From Chloroflexota bacterium (GTDB taxonomy: Bacteria; Chloroflexota; Dehalococcoidia; JACPPY01): a DNA stretch of 50,183 nucleotides. Every line of letters starts with the position of its first letter. The stretch's first letter is position 1. Positions 47,570 to 50,183 of this stretch are shown here, in pieces. The translations under genes were made by a program, and so were the position numbers. The stretch spans positions 1 to 50,183 of the forward strand of contig JACPPY010000025.1 of assembly GCA_016190755.1 (NCBI GenBank), given 5' to 3'. Below the pieces are notes generated by a model that saw only the letters and a list, made by a program, of their open reading frames with translations, was not told the origin of the DNA and made no database searches.

Positions 47570-50183
47570 TTACTCTGGTTCGTCTGGACTCCGTCGTATC
47601 TCGGTCAACTCCTCAGGCGTGATCCCCCAAAGCTCCGCCGCCTTGCGGTCTATTTCCTCCTCCACCGGCCGCAACTCATTCAGTGCGTCTTTGCGCCCTT
47701 GGGCCGCAAGGTGGTGAGCACGCCGCGAGAGTGATGCCAGGGACTGGTGCAGGGCGTCGGACCCGTCAAACCTGGGGATGGCGACATGCTGAAGAATGCT
47801 CGGTGAGGCGAGGCCACCTCCACCACCGGGCGTGCGTGCTCTAACCACTACATTCGCTGGCGCTGAGCCGAGCAGTGAACAGAAAAAATGGGCCTCAGCC
47901 TCGTCGGTGAATGGGACAAACGAAGCATTATGTTCTGGGATTACTACCTGACCCCCTCGCCGTTCAGCTACGGCAGCTCTGAGGCCCGTTGCTATCCAAG
48001 GCCATACCACCTTATATGGTGCGAAAGTGTACTCGCCCACGTCGTACATGGAGTAAAACGGCGACTTTGGGGGGTCAAAGTATTTCTTGTAGCCACTTCG
48101 CCCTCGCAGCACGTCCTCAAACTGCCGCAGGTAGGCATAGGTCATGGGATACTGCACTTTGAGAGCAGTCTCATTGAAGCCAACACTAGGTTTGGCAGGC
48201 TCCTGAACCATGAGGATGTGGGCTGATGGTATTGCTTTCCAACGGGATATGTCTCTGCCCCGCAGCAGGGGTAGCACCAAGTCCGGCTCAAGGAGGGTCT
48301 CGATCCTTTTCAATTTGGTCTTACCCACCTCGTGCAGGTTTTCCACTAGCAGGTGACCATCGGGCTGGCGCTCCAAGACGCGGAGCCAATAGACGCCGTT
48401 GACCCAAGTGCAGGCACCGGCATGGGCCTGGTAGTGAGAAGCTCCGACTACCTTTTGAATGACAGCTAGGGTCGCCGGGCTGGCCGTGAGCCACGGAGAG
48501 GTAACCTGAGCTTTGTCCACGGCCTGGCCCATAATGAAGTCTTGCGGGTGCGTTCCTTCACTGTTTCTAGGCTCAAGTCAACCCCTATCCTGCCTGGCTT
48601 GGCCTTCTGCCAGACGGTGTAGCTCACAGGGTACTCGGTGGGTTCGCCTTTCTTGAGGACGATGGTCGCCGTGCGGTTGCTGGCCCCTTCAAAGGGCTGA
48701 AGCTCCACCAGGTCTTGGGCCGAGAGCACCTTCAGGTGCGGCCCCTCTTCGCCCAGGCGGAAACGGCGGAAACCCTCGCCGCCTCCCTTGGTCTTGAACA
48801 CCGTCTGGGTAATCACGAAACCCAGCTTGCCACCACTCTTTAGATAACTGTCCATAGCGGCGTAGGTCAAGAGGATAGAAATATCATCCTTTGCAGTGCC
48901 CAACCTGGCTCGCAAACCCTTATGAGAGAAGAGGCCGTACTTTTGCCACAGTTCTTTGGTGGCTTCGCGGTAGTCATCGGACAGGCTCTCCCAGTTGACC
49001 CATGGGGGATTGCCAACGACGTAGTCAAAGGGAGAGATTGCGCGGAATACCGGGGCAAAGGCGTTCTTGATGATGCGGGCCCAGAGGCCGTTTCGCCCTT
49101 CTGCTTCTAGTTGCCGCACCTTATCATAGAGCTCTCCTAAGGAACGCCCGGTAAGCGGTTCCTCCCACCTCAGCTCTCGCTGCCCCAGGGACAGAAATTC
49201 CCCTGTCTGGTAATTGCCAGCTACGCATTGTTCCAGCAGACGGCAGAGGACATCCACCTGGCCCTTGTCAACCAGCTCCTCGGGCACCCAGAACTCTTTC
49301 TGCGCCGAGGGTACGGGGATGTCCTTCTGGTGCTCGATTGGGCGTTTCCGAGTCCGCTGAGTTTGCGGCGTTAGGATAGAGTCGCACAAATATACTGGGA
49401 TGTCCTTACCTGCCAGATGACGGGCCAGCGAGCCCAGGGCGAGAAGATAGTTGGTGCGGGCAGCGATGACGGCTAGGGGATTCAGGTCAAAGCCAACCAC
49501 GTTTTCCAGGATTTGAGCCACCAACTCACGCTCACGCGTGCGCCAGGCCAAGGAATCTTTGACGTCGAGAGCGCGGTGGATGGCAAGCACCAGAAACGTG
49601 CCCGAACCGCAAGCGGGGTCTAACAGCCGCTCGGTCGGGTGTCCTGTATAGCCGACATCGTTAAGCACTAGCTCCGCCAGCCAGTCTGGCGTGTAGTATT
49701 CGCCCAGGTCGTGGCGCAGTTCCCTGGGCACCAAGTACTGGTACAGTTTCTTCAGTAGGTCTCTGGTAGCTTCTGGGTTAAGGGTAGCAGTGGCCGGCTC
49801 ATATTCTGCCAGGGCCCTGGCAAAGCTGCGAACAGCCTCCTCTATATCTGCATTCCAGGCTCCGACATACCAGCCAAAGAAGTCCCCCTCCAGGAAGTTA
49901 CGGATGCCCTGGGACTCGAACCACGATCCCTTCTCCAACTCTCCCAAACGGCCTCGGAGTTGTTCTCCAGGCAAGGCCGGAAGTTGCTCCACTACGGACG
50001 CCATGAGTGCGCCGTGTTGCAAAGAAAGTAGCTCCGCTGCCAATAGCTTCATGAGCAATGCATAGTACGTGTGCACTGCAAAAAGGAGTGGCTTAAGGTC
50101 GGTAGATTCCGTGACGTGATACAGCCGTGCCAGGGCGTTAGCATCTTGCTGGGCCTTCACCAACTCATGGCCGTCGACGATAC
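47570..50183 (-). CDS. Eco57I-like/type IIG N6-adenine DNA methylase with specificity region; frameshift near 48541; 5' end beyond window
   Basis: GEYYTPDWLAELVLN, LLDPACGSGTFLVLAIHRA, VVGNPPWVNWE; second ORF (47570-48532) carries the C-terminal specificity-like portion. Confidence 0.85.

Noticed and set aside
1-50183. CRISPR array
   Set aside because: No regularly spaced direct repeats with unique spacers were seen; the only strong tandem repeat (120 bp at about 46.8-47.0 kb) is coding

Overview
This 50 kb bacterial window looks Chloroflexota/Dehalococcoidia-like from gene content (inference only). It has four parts. (1) At 1-4.5 kb is a nested mobile-element region. A 2,982-bp three-gene transposon (zinc-ribbon protein, DDE transposase, ExeA/TniB-like ATPase) sits inside an IS1595-type transposase gene. 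The insertion can be resolved to the base from a CCTAGT target duplication, because both halves of the broken gene are in the window. Next to it lie a TM/coiled-coil ORF and a degraded sirtuin remnant. (2) At 4.8-25 kb is an accessory region with a MoxR-like ATPase/VWA pair, a divergent proteasome-like Ntn-hydrolase, and trehalose/glycogen genes (glgX, treZ, GH133-type debranching enzyme, treY). It also holds small stress-type proteins (hemerythrin, ChaB, DUF3309, CsbD, DUF1328), two ORFs absent from the supplied track, and two disrupted genes (SDR; FAD/Rieske oxidoreductase). (3) At 25-43 kb is a mostly conserved housekeeping block: prmC, prfA, a sugar nucleotidyltransferase, MMPL transporter, dxs, prenyl synthase, CooC-like ATPase, pgk, apgM, tpiA, miaA, dapF, dapL, hflX. 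(4) At 43-50 kb are a tyrosine recombinase, DUF72 protein, NAD-binding epimerase, a 40-aa tandem-repeat protein and an Eco57I-like DNA methylase/restriction gene with a frameshift, cut by the window edge. No CRISPR array, rRNA or convincing tRNA was seen. Best leads: the precisely delimited transposon, the Ntn-hydrolase, the dispersed hairpin repeat, a structured intergenic region at about 13.0-13.2 kb, and a probable ATA start codon for hflX.
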